Assembly (NCBI GenBank): GCA_036351255.1
Contig: JAZBOS010000077.1
Location: 1-44,082, forward strand
Direction: 5' to 3'
Source: Bacteroides sp.
Lineage (GTDB): Bacteria > Bacteroidota > Bacteroidia > Bacteroidales > UBA7960
Length of the DNA stretch: 44,082 bases
Shown: in pieces, positions 24,399 through 32,500 of the stretch
How the letters are laid out: each line of letters begins with the position of its first letter
How positions within the stretch are numbered: position 1 is the first letter of the stretch
Position numbers and translations under genes: made by a program
The notes under the pieces: model-generated
The model's database searches: none
Told to the model about the DNA's origin: nothing
Seen by the model: the letters and a program-made list of their open reading frames with translations, nothing else

Positions 24399-24713
24399 AT
24401 GAAAAATATTCTGTTGTTGTTGATGTTTTCCTTCATTTCCCTTGCAGCCAAGGCCCAGAAAGTCTATGTGACTGAGTGGAAGAGCGAAGCCACGCATAAG
24501 GTTTTTGTCACTGAATGGAAAAGTGAGGCCAATGTGCTGGCCTATATTACCGAATGGAAATCGGAAGCCCGGCCAAAATCGGGGATCTGGTATTATACCG
24601 AATGGAAAAGCGAGGGCGACATCATCGTTTATTTCACGGAATGGAAGAGTGAAGCCGACCTGATCGTCTATTTTACCCAGTGGAAATCAGAAGCGGAATG
24701 GAAAAAGGAATGA
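24399..24713 (+). CDS. Small secreted protein of six TEWKSEA repeats
   Basis: The ATG at 24399 gives 104 residues. MKNILLLLMFSFISLAAKAQ is a signal peptide. The remaining ~85 residues are six tandem units with core (V/I/F)YxTEWKSEA: TEWKSEAT, TEWKSEAN, TEWKSEAR, TEWKSEGD, TEWKSEAD and TQWKSEAE, spaced 12-17 residues apart. Each unit alternates a short beta-strand-like stretch with a conserved Trp-Lys-Ser-Glu turn. This recalls small Bacteroidota repeat proteins annotated only as a domain of unknown function (possibly DUF6150). GGGAGG at 24386-24391 is a Shine-Dalgarno-like site, unusual in this genome. The stop lies only 4 bases from the stop of the convergent buk gene. Function unknown. Confidence 0.8.
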   Translation: MKNILLLLMFSFISLAAKAQKVYVTEWKSEATHKVFVTEWKSEANVLAYITEWKSEARPKSGIWYYTEWKSEGDIIVYFTEWKSEADLIVYFTQWKSEAEWKKE

Positions 24714-24717
24714 CGGC

Positions 24718-25794
24718 TTAGACGTAGACCCGGGCCTCGATCTCCCCGTTTTGGACCATCAGTGCATTCATCGCCAGGGCGCGCATCTCATCCTCACCCG
24801 GATACACATAGATCGGGGCAATGTGCTTAACCCTTTCGGAAACTTTTTCTACAAAGGGTTTCCCATAGGCAATGCCCCCGGTAAGCAGAATCGCATCCAC
24901 TTCGCCCTTCAGCACGGTTGACATCGCTCCAATCTCCTTGGCTACCTGGTAGGCCATGGCGTCCTGCATCAGCTGGGCTTTTTCATCCCCGGCCTTAGCG
25001 CGTTTTTCTACTTCATAGGCATCGTTGGTTTTCAGGTAAGCCACATATCCCCCCCGGCCGGTGATCATCTTTTGTACTTCTTCCAGGGTGTATTGACCAC
25101 TGAAGCAAAGTTTTACCAGCGCCCCTACCGGAAGGGTGCCGCTGCGTTCTGGCGAAAAAGGGCCGTCACCATCCAGGGCTTGGTTGACGTCGATCACACG
25201 GCCCTTGTAATGGGCGCCTACGCTGATCCCTCCACCCAGGTGGGCAATGATCAGGTTCAGGTCTTCGTAATGCTTGGAAATGGATTTGGCATGCTGACGG
25301 GCAATCGCCTTCTGGTTCAGGGCATGGAATACGGAAACCCTCTCGAGCAGCGGATGCCCGGAAATGCGGGCGATGGGTTCCAGCTCGTCAACCACCACGG
25401 GGTCGGCGATATAAGATTTGGCCGAAGGCAGTGATTTCGCAATATCATGGGCGATCAGTCCGCCCAGGTTCGAAGCGTGCTGCCCCTGGACACCTGCTTT
25501 CAAATCGCGGATCAGTGCGTCATTGGTCTCATATACCCCTGAAGGAATAGGTTTCACAAGCCCTCCGCGCCCCACGACCAGTGAAATGTTGGAAATTTTG
25601 ATCCCGGCAGCTTCCAGTTCCTTCAGGATAATATTTTTCCTGAATTCATACTGATCGGTAATGACAGTTGAAGCTGGCAACTCATCGCATGCATGGCGGA
25701 TGTTTTTCAGGAAGATCTCCTTTGTGCCGCGAAATACGGCAATTTTGGTAGAGGTTGAGCCGGGGTTAATGGCCAGAATTAGGTCTTTGTCCAT
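24718..25794 (-). CDS. buk: Butyrate kinase
   Basis: The 358-residue protein belongs to the acetate/butyrate kinase (ASKHA) family: LAINPGSTSTKIAVF at the N-terminus (phosphate-binding loop), VGRGGLVKPIPSGVY, HASNLGGLIAHDIA, IIAHLGGGISVGAH and LTGGIAYGKPF. These features and the length fit butyrate kinase rather than acetate kinase (about 400 residues). It converts butyryl-phosphate plus ADP to butyrate and ATP, the energy-yielding step of butyrate (or branched-chain acid) fermentation. It lies 21 bases downstream of the phosphotransacylase, forming a ptb-buk operon. No terminator separates it from the facing repeat-protein gene. Confidence 0.93.
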   Translation of the reverse strand: MDKDLILAINPGSTSTKIAVFRGTKEIFLKNIRHACDELPASTVITDQYEFRKNIILKELEAAGIKISNISLVVGRGGLVKPIPSGVYETNDALIRDLKAGVQGQHASNLGGLIAHDIAKSLPSAKSYIADPVVVDELEPIARISGHPLLERVSVFHALNQKAIARQHAKSISKHYEDLNLIIAHLGGGISVGAHYKGRVIDVNQALDGDGPFSPERSGTLPVGALVKLCFSGQYTLEEVQKMITGRGGYVAYLKTNDAYEVEKRAKAGDEKAQLMQDAMAYQVAKEIGAMSTVLKGEVDAILLTGGIAYGKPFVEKVSERVKHIAPIYVYPGEDEMRALAMNALMVQNGEIEARVYV

Positions 25795-25815
25795 GGTTGG
25801 GTTGATTTATGCGTG

Positions 25816-26712
25816 TTAATGAACAGCCGCAGCCAGGGCAATGCTGTTGAGTTTTGTTTCGTCAGAGTCAGCTCTTGAGGTGAGCACGATGGGTGCAGAT
25901 GCCCCCAGGATCACGGCTGCACACTGGGCACCCGCAAAGTAAATAAAGGCCTTGTAAAGCGCGTTGGCGGCATCAATGTTGTCGGCTACCAGCAGGTCGG
26001 CATCGCCCGCCACAGTGCTTTGTATGCCCTTGTGAGCAGCACTTTTTTTGCTGATAGCATTATCGAAAGCAAGGGGGCCGTCAATGATGCAGTTTTTGAT
26101 TTGTCCGCGATCGGCCATCTTTGTCAGGATGCTGGCATCCAGGGTGCTCTTCATATCAGGATTAACAGTCTCTACAGCACTGAGAGCAGCCACTTTGGGC
26201 TGATTGATCCCAAGCTTGCGCATATAATTCACCGCATTTTTTATCAGCGATATTTTTCCGTTCAGGTCAGGGGCAATGTTCATGGCGGCATCGGTGAGGC
26301 CAAGAATCTTATGATAGGCGGGCAGTTCAAACAACGCCAGATGCGAAATGTGTTCCCCAGTCCTGAGCCCCCATTCCTTGTTCAGTAAAGCCCTCAGCAA
26401 ACTTGCTGTGGACAGGTTGCCTTTCATCAGGATATCAGCCTGCTTCTCACGCACCATTTTCACCGCAATGGCCGCTGCCTTTTCATTGTCGGCTTCATTC
26501 ACGATTTGAAAACCGACCAGGTCAAAGCCTTCTTTTTGTACAATGGATTCGATCTTTGCCTGGTCACCCACTAGGATGCCTTCGACGATCCCATTTTGAG
26601 CGGCTATAACCACGGCCTCCAGTGCGTTTTCGTCGTGCGCGGCTGCCAGAACCAGGCGTTTTTTTGTATGGGCACGCGCCATGTCGTGTAATTCAGCAAT
26701 CGATTTCAGCAT
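25816..26712 (-). CDS. ptb: Phosphate butyryltransferase
   Basis: With the ATG at 26712 the protein has 298 residues (MLKSIAELHDMARAHTKKRL), the family-typical size. The open frame extends 79 codons further upstream but that part looks non-coding and overlaps a promoter. EADNEKAAAIAVKMVREKQADILMKGNLSTASLLRALLN and KILGLTDAAMNIAPDLNGKI are conserved blocks of the PTA_PTB family. The enzyme exchanges CoA for phosphate on butyryl-CoA (and often branched-chain acyl-CoAs). It is the first gene of the ptb-buk operon, which indicates fermentative butyrate or isoacid production coupled to ATP. Confidence 0.92.
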   Translation of the reverse strand: MLKSIAELHDMARAHTKKRLVLAAAHDENALEAVVIAAQNGIVEGILVGDQAKIESIVQKEGFDLVGFQIVNEADNEKAAAIAVKMVREKQADILMKGNLSTASLLRALLNKEWGLRTGEHISHLALFELPAYHKILGLTDAAMNIAPDLNGKISLIKNAVNYMRKLGINQPKVAALSAVETVNPDMKSTLDASILTKMADRGQIKNCIIDGPLAFDNAISKKSAAHKGIQSTVAGDADLLVADNIDAANALYKAFIYFAGAQCAAVILGASAPIVLTSRADSDETKLNSIALAAAVH

Positions 26713-26748
26713 AGGATGGTGTTTTTGGGATTGATTTTGACAGCGCTC

Positions 26749-26756
26749 CAAAATTA
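26749..26756 (-). promoter_or_regulatory. -7 promoter element of ptb-buk
   Basis: The minus strand reads TAATTTTG, a TAnnTTTG match, 37 bases upstream of the ptb ATG. It lies inside the rejected upstream extension and supports the start at 26712. Confidence 0.5.
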
Positions 26757-26942
26757 GCAAAAACTTTTTACTGGACAGGCATTGATCCCTGCAATGATGC
26801 GCAAAAGCAATAAGAATGTCAGGATTCATCTCAAACCCTGAAAATGCCGTAAACCATCCCTTTTCAAGCCGAGAGAATGTCAGCCGGGTTTTTAATACAC
26901 CCCGTGAACTATATGAAAAGACATTATCTTTAAATTTAAACC

Positions 26943-26998
26943 GTATCATAAACGGGTCGTAAACGTTTTAAAACGTTTATTACCCGTTTATGATACGT
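26943..26998. repeat. Second long palindrome (56 bp)
   Basis: The left arm CGTATCATAAACGGGT-cg-TAAACGTTTT and its complement on the right match in 26 of 28 positions, the only mismatches being the CG step. The centre is TTTTAAAA. It lies in the 490-base gap between hsp20 and ptb, about 190 bases upstream of the ptb -7 box. The rest of the gap shows only the hsp20 terminator and the ptb promoter. It resembles the palindrome at 10962-11046 in size and AT-rich centre. Confidence 0.88.
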
Positions 26999-27145
26999 CT
27001 AAAAGTATCCTTTAAGCGAACCTTAATTACACCCTGGAAAGACTTGCTTTTTCCTTCCTTAAAAGAAATGTAGCAGATAAGTAAACCGCGCCCCCGGTCT
27101 TTTGCAGATTATCGGCGGGCGATTTCTTTTCCGGAAAGGAATTAC

Positions 27146-27180
27146 AAAAAAGGGCTGCTTCATTCACTTGAAGCAGCCCC
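27146..27180 (-). terminator. Intrinsic terminator of hsp20
   Basis: On the minus strand GGGCTGCTTCA-type arms (27152-27162 with 27169-27179) form an 11-bp perfect stem followed by a T run (A run at 27146-27151 on the plus strand). It lies 23 bases after the hsp20 stop. Confidence 0.9.
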
Positions 27181-27202
27181 GCATGAAGATATATTTTGGG
27201 GT

Positions 27203-27628
27203 TTAGGAAATTTCAATGCTGCGGCTCAGCTTGGCTTTTTCCGGATTTAACTTGGGAACGCTGACATACAGGATGCCCTGCTCGTAGCGCGCGCTGATGT
27301 TTTCGGCATCGGTGGTTTTGGGAATGGAAAAGGATCGGGTGAAACTATCCATGCCAAATTCGCGGCGCAGATAATGATCTTCTTCTTTTTCTTCTTCCTT
27401 CTGCTCGTAAGAGACCGAAAGTAAGTTGTTTTCAACGCTTAGCCTGAAATCTTCCTTTTTCATACCCGGAGCAGCCAGCTGAATTTCAAACTGCTTTTCG
27501 TCCTCCAGGATGTTGGTGGCCGGAACGCAACCACAGTTTTTTTCAAAACCGGTTGAAAAATTCCGTTCCATCATTTCGTCTAACATGTTTGATAACATGG
27601 GGCGGTTGTTCCATCTGATAATTGTCAT
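27203..27628 (-). CDS. Small heat-shock protein, Hsp20/alpha-crystallin family
   Basis: The protein has 141 residues. A short N-terminal arm (MTIIRWNNRPMLSNMLDEMMERNF) is followed by the alpha-crystallin domain from about residue 40 (ATNILEDEKQFEIQLAAPGMKKEDFRLSVENNLLSVS) with the conserved ARYEQGILYVSVPK near the end. Such proteins are ATP-independent holdases that bind unfolding proteins in the cytoplasm. A strong Shine-Dalgarno sequence (AAGGAG on the minus strand, about 10 bases before the ATG) is present, which is rare in Bacteroidota and suggests efficient translation. It is a single gene with its own terminator. Confidence 0.95.
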   Translation of the reverse strand: MTIIRWNNRPMLSNMLDEMMERNFSTGFEKNCGCVPATNILEDEKQFEIQLAAPGMKKEDFRLSVENNLLSVSYEQKEEEKEEDHYLRREFGMDSFTRSFSIPKTTDAENISARYEQGILYVSVPKLNPEKAKLSRSIEIS

Positions 27629-27822
27629 GGGTTGGTTCTCCTTATTTTTGGTTTATACTTTTCTAAAACGAATTGTTTTTCTCCCGTATTCAAATTCCGT
27701 TCCGTTTCAATTTTTGATGAAAAACAGGCAAAAACCCGGTCAAAATGGCGCAGGTTAACAAGTATAATTAAAAAAGAATGCCACAATGGCGTTTTTGTGT
27801 ATTGTGATTACCCCTTTAAACT

Positions 27823-27856
27823 TTTGCGCTTTTGCGGGGTTTACTGTTTAACTTTG
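27823..27856 (+). promoter_or_regulatory. Promoter of the YbhN-like gene
   Basis: TTTG (27823-27826), a 22-base spacer and TAACTTTG (27849-27856) approximate the Bacteroidota consensus. A start near 27863 fits the ATG at 27881 and argues against the longer open frame that begins at 27632. Confidence 0.5.
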
Positions 27857-27880
27857 CCTGATTGCGCCAGCCACTACCCA

Positions 27881-28972
27881 ATGGATAAACAACATAAAAA
27901 AATTCTCGATTTTTTTCATTTCCGTCGCATCCTTATTCCGATCGCGCTGGGCTTGGGGGTTGCCGGCTATCTGCTTTGGCGCAATTTTGATGTTTCAGCC
28001 TTCCGGGAAGTAAACTGGAACCCGCAATCTTACGCTTATATTGCACTGGCGCTGCTGATGATGGTAGTGCGCGATGCAGCTTATATGTTCAGGCTCCGGG
28101 TGCTTACCGATGGCCAGTTGTCGTGGCGGCAGAGTTTTGAAGTGATTATGCTCTGGGAGTTTGCTTCGGCCGTTACACCTTCCATTATCGGGGGTTCGGC
28201 CATCGCCTTGTTTATCATTCGCCGTGAAGGGGTCAGCATGGGCCGCACCACGGCCATTGTGCTTGTGACCGCCATGCTCGACGAGTTGTTTTACATCCTG
28301 ATGGTTCCCACCATTATGGTGTTGGTGGGAATGAAGGATTTGTTTACTTCAGGTGGGGAATATGTTTTCATGAATACCCGCTTTGGCACCCAGGGGGTTT
28401 TTGCCATTGGGTATCTGTTTATCCTGGTGCTGACCACCATCATTCTGTACGGAGTTTTCATCAATCCCAGGGGTACGAAATGGTTGCTGCTGTATATTTT
28501 CCGTCTGCCCTTCCTGCGCCGCTGGCGTCCGGCTGCTGGTGAGACGGGCAATGAGATTATCATTACCTCGCGTGAAATGAAGGGCAAACCAGCCGGTTTC
28601 TGGCTGAAGGCCTTTGGCGCCACTCTTTTTTCCTGGACGGCTCGTTTCCTGGTGGTCAATATGCTTATTCTGGCTTTTGTGGGGCAAGGCGATCAGTTGC
28701 TCATTTACGGTCGTCAGCTAATTATGTGGGTCATCCTGCTGATTAGTCCCACCCCTGGCGGCAGCGGGGTGGCTGAAATCGTTTTCAGTGGTTTCCTGGG
28801 CGATTTTATCCCGTCGGGCCTGATTGCTGCCATGGGCCTTATGTGGCGCATCATCAGCTATTATCCCTATCTTTTTATCGGTGCAATCATTTTGCCCACT
28901 TGGCTCAAGCGGGTTTATTCGCATAAACACCAGACAACGGCTAAGCTTGAAGCTGAATCCTCCCCCGAATAA
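27881..28972 (+). CDS. YbhN/UPF0104-family multi-pass membrane protein (lysylphosphatidylglycerol synthase TM-like)
   Basis: The ATG at 27881 gives 363 residues (MDKQHKKILDFFHFRRILIP). At least seven hydrophobic segments are visible, starting with IALGLGVAGYLLW and including YIALALLMMVVRDAAYMFRL and IVLVTAMLDELFYILMVPTIMVLVG. WEFASAVTPSIIGGSAIALFIIRREG and SPTPGGSGVAEIVFSGF are typical blocks of the family related to the flippase domain of MprF. A lipid-translocating role is plausible but unproven. It precedes a PLD-family enzyme on the same strand (65-base gap with its own -7 element), which fits a phospholipid theme. Confidence 0.8.
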   Translation: MDKQHKKILDFFHFRRILIPIALGLGVAGYLLWRNFDVSAFREVNWNPQSYAYIALALLMMVVRDAAYMFRLRVLTDGQLSWRQSFEVIMLWEFASAVTPSIIGGSAIALFIIRREGVSMGRTTAIVLVTAMLDELFYILMVPTIMVLVGMKDLFTSGGEYVFMNTRFGTQGVFAIGYLFILVLTTIILYGVFINPRGTKWLLLYIFRLPFLRRWRPAAGETGNEIIITSREMKGKPAGFWLKAFGATLFSWTARFLVVNMLILAFVGQGDQLLIYGRQLIMWVILLISPTPGGSGVAEIVFSGFLGDFIPSGLIAAMGLMWRIISYYPYLFIGAIILPTWLKRVYSHKHQTTAKLEAESSPE

Positions 28973-29004
28973 TCTATTCCACACGTTTTATGGTCCAAAT
29001 TTGA

Positions 29005-29012
29005 TATATTTG
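29005..29012 (+). promoter_or_regulatory. -7 promoter element of the PLD gene
   Basis: TATATTTG matches TAnnTTTG exactly, 26 bases before the ATG at 29038. No well-placed TTTG is visible upstream. Confidence 0.5.
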
Positions 29013-29037
29013 AGGCACCATTCTTTCGTGTTAAGGT

Positions 29038-30117
29038 ATGAGTGCAGCTGCCAATGATATCCAGATCAAACTGATCGCTGACCCCCTGCAGTATTTTACT
29101 GCCATGCTGAACGATATAGAGGCAGCTACTCAGTATGTCTGGCTTGAGATTTACCGGTTTCGAAGTGACCCTGTTGGTGTTAGGTTTCGCGACAAGCTGT
29201 TAAAAAAGCGGCGCGAAGGAGTTAAGGTACGCATCCTGATCGATTCGTGGGCGGCCTCATCAAACCAGGCTTTCTTTCAGGAGTTGATCGATGCAGGGGC
29301 CGAGGTGAAGTTCTTTAAGAAGGTGCGCCTGAGCTGGGATGGCTTTACCAAAGGCCATCGCAGGAATCACCGCAAGGTACTTGTCATCGACGACTGCATA
29401 ACCTATATTGGCTCGGCCAACATTACTGGTTATTCTTTCAACTGGCGCGAGTCGATGTTTCGCATCAAAGGGCCCATCGCCACACGTTTCAAAAAAATAA
29501 TCCAGGACAGTTTCCGGATTTACAACAAATTTTTTTACGATAAGCAAGCCTTTACCAAGATCATTAAGTATGGTAATTTTGAGATCATCCGTGATGTACC
29601 CTCATTGGGTCAGCAGCCCGTGAAGAAGAAATTCCTGGAACTTATCAACAATGCCAGGCGCGAGATCACCATCGAGACCCCTTATTTCCTGCCCGGGAGC
29701 AGCTTGCGCAAGGCTTTAATGGATGCCGCCAACCGGGGCATCAAAGTCAACGTGATCATCCCTAAAAAATCGGATGTAGGAACCCTTGACCTGTTGACTT
29801 CCAAATACCTGGGCGAGCTGGCCCAGCAAGGGGTGAAGTTCTTTTTTTATTTGCCTCAAAACCTCCATGCCAAGCTATTCCTTGCCGACCGCGAGAATTT
29901 TGTGATCGGCTCTTCCAATTTTGATTACCGAAGTTTTCGTTATATGCACGAAATTTGCCTGGCCGGCCAGCATAAAAGCCTGGTGCGGCAAATGGTGAGT
30001 CATTTTAATGAGACACTGAAAGATTCTGAACCTTTCAATTATGATTTCTGGATGCGGCGCCCCATTATGCAGCAGTTCTTCGAGTGGTTGCTGGTGCCTT
30101 TTCGTCACATGTTTTGA
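29038..30117 (+). CDS. Phospholipase D-family, cardiolipin synthase-like protein
   Basis: The protein has 359 residues with two HKD motifs: H111-x-K113-x4-D118 (HRKVLVID, followed by GSANIT) and H277-x-K279-x4-D284 (HAKLFLAD, followed by GSSNFDYRSF). This is the arrangement of cardiolipin synthases and related phosphatidyltransferases. Bacterial Cls enzymes usually have N-terminal membrane segments; this one has none, so it resembles ClsB-type or minor PLD enzymes. The likely role is phospholipid remodelling at the inner membrane. It follows the YbhN-like gene and converges on the NlpC/P60 gene with a 16-base gap. Confidence 0.88.
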   Translation: MSAAANDIQIKLIADPLQYFTAMLNDIEAATQYVWLEIYRFRSDPVGVRFRDKLLKKRREGVKVRILIDSWAASSNQAFFQELIDAGAEVKFFKKVRLSWDGFTKGHRRNHRKVLVIDDCITYIGSANITGYSFNWRESMFRIKGPIATRFKKIIQDSFRIYNKFFYDKQAFTKIIKYGNFEIIRDVPSLGQQPVKKKFLELINNARREITIETPYFLPGSSLRKALMDAANRGIKVNVIIPKKSDVGTLDLLTSKYLGELAQQGVKFFFYLPQNLHAKLFLADRENFVIGSSNFDYRSFRYMHEICLAGQHKSLVRQMVSHFNETLKDSEPFNYDFWMRRPIMQQFFEWLLVPFRHMF

Positions 30118-30133
30118 TATTCCTTCATGGAAA

Positions 30134-30703
30134 TTAATTCACCCGGCCCGCGTGGGCAAATGTCCGGCGGTAATAGGGTTCATTGAGGTCGCTGACAATG
30201 ACCCCACGCGATGAGGAGGCGTGGATAAATTTGTTGGTGCTTAGGTAAATGCCGACATGAGAAATTTTGCGCCCTCCAGAGGTGCGAAAAAACACCAGGT
30301 CGCCTTCCTGCAACCTGACTTTGCTGACCGTGCGTGCCTTTGATGCCATTTCGGCGCTGGAGCGGGGGAGACTGACTTGGTATACGGTGCGAAACACTTC
30401 CATAACAAATCCTGAGCAGTCGGCACCTTCGCGGGTTGTTCCGGCATAGCGGTGGGGGGTACCCAGCCAGGAACTGACTTCACGAATTAACACAGGGTCT
30501 TCGTAGCCACCCAGGGAATAACCCAGTTTTTCCGAATAGGTCCGGTAAAAGTCGTGGTCAGCTTCAATGGCAGAGGCGGGGGTTACCTCACGCTGGCTGC
30601 GGCAGCCGGCAAGCAGGAGAGTAAACAGCAGAAAGAAAAAAAACAAGCCCTGCGTTTTTGCGGAGCGCGTTTTTATCGGGTAAAATATACCGGTGGCTTT
30701 CAT
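30134..30703 (-). CDS. NlpC/P60-family lipoprotein, cell-wall endopeptidase
   Basis: The ATG at 30703 gives 189 residues with a lipoprotein signal ending LLLAGC34. The C-terminal ~110 residues are NlpC/P60: catalytic Cys96 in GADCSGF, His149 in SHVGIYL and a polar third residue at His161. Members cleave peptidoglycan stem peptides, commonly between D-Glu and the diamino acid. A longer open frame starting at 30784 would put an odd basic leader before the signal peptide and is rejected. It diverges from glnA and converges on the PLD gene. Confidence 0.88.
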   Translation of the reverse strand: MKATGIFYPIKTRSAKTQGLFFFFLLFTLLLAGCRSQREVTPASAIEADHDFYRTYSEKLGYSLGGYEDPVLIREVSSWLGTPHRYAGTTREGADCSGFVMEVFRTVYQVSLPRSSAEMASKARTVSKVRLQEGDLVFFRTSGGRKISHVGIYLSTNKFIHASSSRGVIVSDLNEPYYRRTFAHAGRVN

Positions 30704-30831
30704 TAAAACAAAAATAATAATAAAATCGGGCATTTGAGTCGAAAAAAGGCTGGTGGCACAACCATCTGTCTTCCTTTTTTTCATTAATTTGGCCGAAAAT
30801 ATTAACCATCATACCATTAACCAATATTTTT

Positions 30832-32337
30832 ATGAACGAAGATCAATATATTTTAAATCCCAATCCCCTGGTTAGGCATTTGCGTAAACTTCCCCATGAG
30901 TTTTCCAAGGAAGACATCATCCAATATATTGTGGATAATGGAATAGAGATGCTAAATTTTCGTTATGTGGGAGGCGATGGACGATTGAAGGCGCTGAATT
31001 TTGTGATTCAGAGTCGCCAACATTTGGAAGGAATCCTGTCGGCAGGCGAACGCGTGGATGGCAGCAGTTTGTTTTCGTTTTTGGAAGCCGGTTCGAGCGA
31101 TCTTTATGTGGTTCCCCGTTTTAAGACCGCATTTCTGAATCCTTTTTCTGAAATTCCAACCATCGATATCCTGTGTTCTTATTTTGACAAGGATGGCAAC
31201 CCGCTTGCCAGCGCGCCCGAAAATATTATGCGTAAAGCCCATCAAGCCTTGCTTGAAAAGACCGGTTTCAGCCTTGAGGTAATGGGCGAGATAGAATATT
31301 ATGTGATCAGCGAGCACGATCCCTTGTTTAAGGCCACTGACCAGAAAGGTTATCACGAATCATCACCCTTTGTCAAGTGGGAGCAGCTTCGCACAGATGC
31401 CCTGGTAGCCCTTGCCCAGACAGGTGCCCAGATCAAATACGGGCATTCGGAAGTAGGCAATTTTTCGGATGATGAGCATGAGTACGAACAGAATGAGATC
31501 GAATTCCTGCCCACCAATATTGAAGATGCTGCCGATCAGTTGATCATCGCCAAGTGGATCCTGCGGCAGGTTGCTTACCGTTATGGAGTCACGGTTAGCT
31601 TTGCCCCGAAGATCACCGCAGGGAAGGCTGGCAGCGGAATGCACATCCACATGCGCCCCATGAAGGATGGAAAAAACGTGACACTAGACAAAGGAAAGAT
31701 CAGTGAAGCGGCACGCAAGGTCATTGCAGGCATCCTTGACCTGGCCCCCTCATTGTCGGCTTTTGGCAATACCATCCCTACGTCTTATTTTCGCCTGGTG
31801 CCTCACCAGGAAGCCCCGACCAATGTTTGCTGGGGCGAGCGTAACCGCTCCACGCTGATCCGGGTTCCCCTGGGATGGTCGGGTGCCAGCGATATGGTAA
31901 AAACCGCCAATCCCCTTGAGCCAAAACACCCAGGAGATTACAGCGACAAACAGACCTTCGAATTTCGTTGCCCCGATGGCTCTGCCGATATTTACCTGTT
32001 GATCGCAGGCTTGTGTGTGGGGGCACGACATGGATTTGAAATGCCCGATGCCCTTGCTTTTGCTGAAAAGACCTATGTGGATGTCAATATCTTTGACGAT
32101 AAACATAAACACCGTACCGATGAACTGGCCCAGCTTCCGGTTTCCTGTGTGCAGGCTGCCCAGTATCTGCGCAAGCAAGCAGATATCTATCTGCGGCATG
32201 AGGTGTTTACCCCCAGCCTGCTGGAAGGCACCGCTAAGCGTCTCGAAGCCTTTAAGGATGAAAACCTGCGCGAAAAAATAAGCTGCAACCGTGAGGAAAC
32301 CATGAAGCTGGTTCGCCGGCATTTGCATTGTGGCTGA
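30832..32337 (+). CDS. glnA: Type I glutamine synthetase
   Basis: The protein has 501 residues. GERVDGSSLFSF near residue 65 is the beta-grasp signature, HEYEQNEIEF near 218 holds metal-binding glutamates, GKAGSGMHIHMRP near 265 is the ATP/metal loop and NRSTLIRVP near 340 carries the substrate arginine. It makes glutamine from glutamate, ammonia and ATP and is the main route of ammonia assimilation. It is somewhat longer than classical GSI (~470). No GlnB or GlnE gene is near, so regulation cannot be read from context. It is a single gene with a bidirectional terminator shared with deoC. Confidence 0.95.
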   Translation: MNEDQYILNPNPLVRHLRKLPHEFSKEDIIQYIVDNGIEMLNFRYVGGDGRLKALNFVIQSRQHLEGILSAGERVDGSSLFSFLEAGSSDLYVVPRFKTAFLNPFSEIPTIDILCSYFDKDGNPLASAPENIMRKAHQALLEKTGFSLEVMGEIEYYVISEHDPLFKATDQKGYHESSPFVKWEQLRTDALVALAQTGAQIKYGHSEVGNFSDDEHEYEQNEIEFLPTNIEDAADQLIIAKWILRQVAYRYGVTVSFAPKITAGKAGSGMHIHMRPMKDGKNVTLDKGKISEAARKVIAGILDLAPSLSAFGNTIPTSYFRLVPHQEAPTNVCWGERNRSTLIRVPLGWSGASDMVKTANPLEPKHPGDYSDKQTFEFRCPDGSADIYLLIAGLCVGARHGFEMPDALAFAEKTYVDVNIFDDKHKHRTDELAQLPVSCVQAAQYLRKQADIYLRHEVFTPSLLEGTAKRLEAFKDENLREKISCNREETMKLVRRHLHCG

Positions 32338-32450
32338 TGCTTTGCAGCCTTAAGTAAACAGAAACGATTGGAGACAGGGGGCATAGAGAAAAAAGAACCC
32401 TCTGATACAGCGTAAATGAAAGTGCTAATTCTGGGATTACTTAAAAAGAA

Positions 32451-32490
32451 AAAAGTGGGCAGGGACTGGTAAAACCCCTGCCCGCTTTTT
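32451..32490. terminator. Bidirectional terminator between glnA and deoC
   Basis: GGGCAGGG (32457-32464) pairs with CCCTGCCC (32476-32483). Outer A4/T4 pairs give T runs on both strands. It lies between two convergent genes. Confidence 0.88.
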
Positions 32491-32500
32491 ATTGTTTGGT

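Noticed and set aside
24460..24700. Repeated units of the TEWKSEA gene considered as a CRISPR or DNA tandem repeat
   Set aside because: Units vary in length and in synonymous codons, keep one reading frame and follow a signal peptide. This is a protein repeat.
26713..26949. 79-codon N-terminal extension of ptb
   Set aside because: The extension does not resemble the family, covers a -7 promoter element and reaches into the palindrome. The ATG at 26712 gives a normal Ptb start.
27632..27880. 83-codon N-terminal extension of the YbhN-like protein
   Set aside because: Cys-rich and low-quality sequence, and a promoter lies at 27823-27856. The ATG at 27881 starts directly before the first membrane segment.
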